A DNA stretch of 64,000 bases from Ecdyonurus torrentis (Eukaryota; Arthropoda; Insecta; Ephemeroptera; Heptageniidae): the NCBI GenBank assembly GCA_949318235.1, contig CASGGR010000026.1, positions 1,733,744 to 1,797,743 of the forward strand, given 5' to 3'. The translations under genes and the position numbers were made by a program. How positions within the stretch are numbered: the stretch's first letter is position 1; each line of letters opens with the position of its first letter. This document shows, piece by piece, positions 63,847 to 64,000 of this stretch. Below the pieces are notes generated by a model that saw nothing but the letters and a program-made list of their open reading frames with translations, made no database searches and was not told the origin of the DNA.

Positions 63847-64000
63847 TGGAGCGATTAAGATGTAATAACCTTTTCTTTGCAAGTCTGTTAGTCCTACATT
63901 TTAGTTCAAACCGCAAGATTGTAGATTTATTAGTTTCGGAGATATCATCAAAAATCGTATTTACAGTCTGAAAAGTACGATGAGGAAGCACTGAGATTCT
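63847..64000. repeat. Partial monomer at the right edge
   Basis: The first 154 bases of a monomer, carrying 'aagatgtaat' and 'gcaagattgtagattt' (also at about 55,669) and ending at 'cactgagattct'. The array evidently continues beyond the window. Confidence 0.93.

Larger units (their letters stand above)
1..64000. repeat. Satellite DNA array, 176-bp monomer, head to tail, fills the whole window
   Basis: Every part of the window is a copy of one monomer, easily tracked by the recurring starts 'tggagcgattaaggtgtaat' or close variants. Start points at 1 and 63,847 are 63,846 bases apart, which is 363 x 176 minus 42, so there are 363 complete monomers with a net loss of 42 bases, plus a 154-base partial copy. 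About half of the loss is one 19-base deletion near 62,725. All copies have the same orientation. Nothing other than satellite is seen: no gene, tRNA, rRNA, transposon or unique spacer. Such arrays are typical of eukaryotic centromeric or pericentromeric heterochromatin; the location and the organism are inferences, and I do not recognise the family. Confidence 0.98.

Noticed and set aside
1..64000. CRISPR array or phage-like direct repeats
   Set aside because: The repeats are contiguous with no unique spacers, and the monomer is far longer than a CRISPR repeat.
1..64000. CENP-B box
   Set aside because: I looked for the TTCG-N4-A-N2-CGGG pattern on both strands. Monomers contain 'tttcgg', but the A and the CGGG do not follow at the required spacing, and 'cggg' is absent from the consensus.
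1..64000. Ribosomal intergenic spacer or telomeric repeat
   Set aside because: No rRNA gene sequence or short telomere-type repeat is present anywhere in the window.

Overview
This 64,000-base window is one uninterrupted satellite DNA array. From the first base to the last it consists of head-to-tail copies of a monomer of about 176 bp. That is 363 complete copies from position 1 to 63,846 plus a 154-base partial copy at the right edge. All copies lie in the same orientation. I see no protein-coding gene, RNA gene, transposon insertion, inversion or non-satellite spacer anywhere. The consensus monomer is about 37.5% G+C (66 of 176 bases) and contains seven CpG dinucleotides, about what its base composition predicts.

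Gene-free tandem DNA on this scale, with a nucleosome-sized monomer and layered higher-order repeats (HORs), points to eukaryotic heterochromatin, most plausibly centromeric or pericentromeric. I do not recognise the satellite family. The lack of CpG loss fits a genome with little CpG methylation, such as many invertebrates, but this does not identify a species.

Layout. The array falls into two large domains that meet near 38,237. The left domain (1-38,236) shares one pool of marked monomers: an EcoRI-site variant, a 'catatt' 2-bp insertion variant and a T8 variant. It contains two 22-monomer units (501-4372 and 4373-8244, offset 3872), a 5-monomer duplication (12,641-14,400), and a 5.7-kb segment (13,521-19,251) copied from 5427-11,157 at a constant offset of 8094. 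It also contains a 6-monomer duplication (18,197-20,306), blocks related at offsets 3342 and 4397 (about 19-25 kb), a mosaic stretch (about 25-31 kb), and two 20-monomer units (30,972-34,491 and 34,492-38,009). The right domain (38,237-64,000) lacks those three markers. It contains a partial and two complete 16-monomer units (40,853-43,668 and 43,669-46,484, offset 2816), three 9-monomer units (48,931 to about 53,460, offset 1584), and a more irregular end with another roughly 9-monomer repeat (offset 1582).

The scientific interest lies in the layered history of duplication, unequal exchange and small deletion, which can be read at base resolution from hybrid monomers at block edges. The recurrent 68-residue open frames on the minus strand are by-products of the repeat: each is 207 bp, longer than one monomer, and they change frame from copy to copy because 176 is not a multiple of three. 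Alignments were made by eye and by fixed-offset comparison, so block edges are accurate only to the stated intervals.
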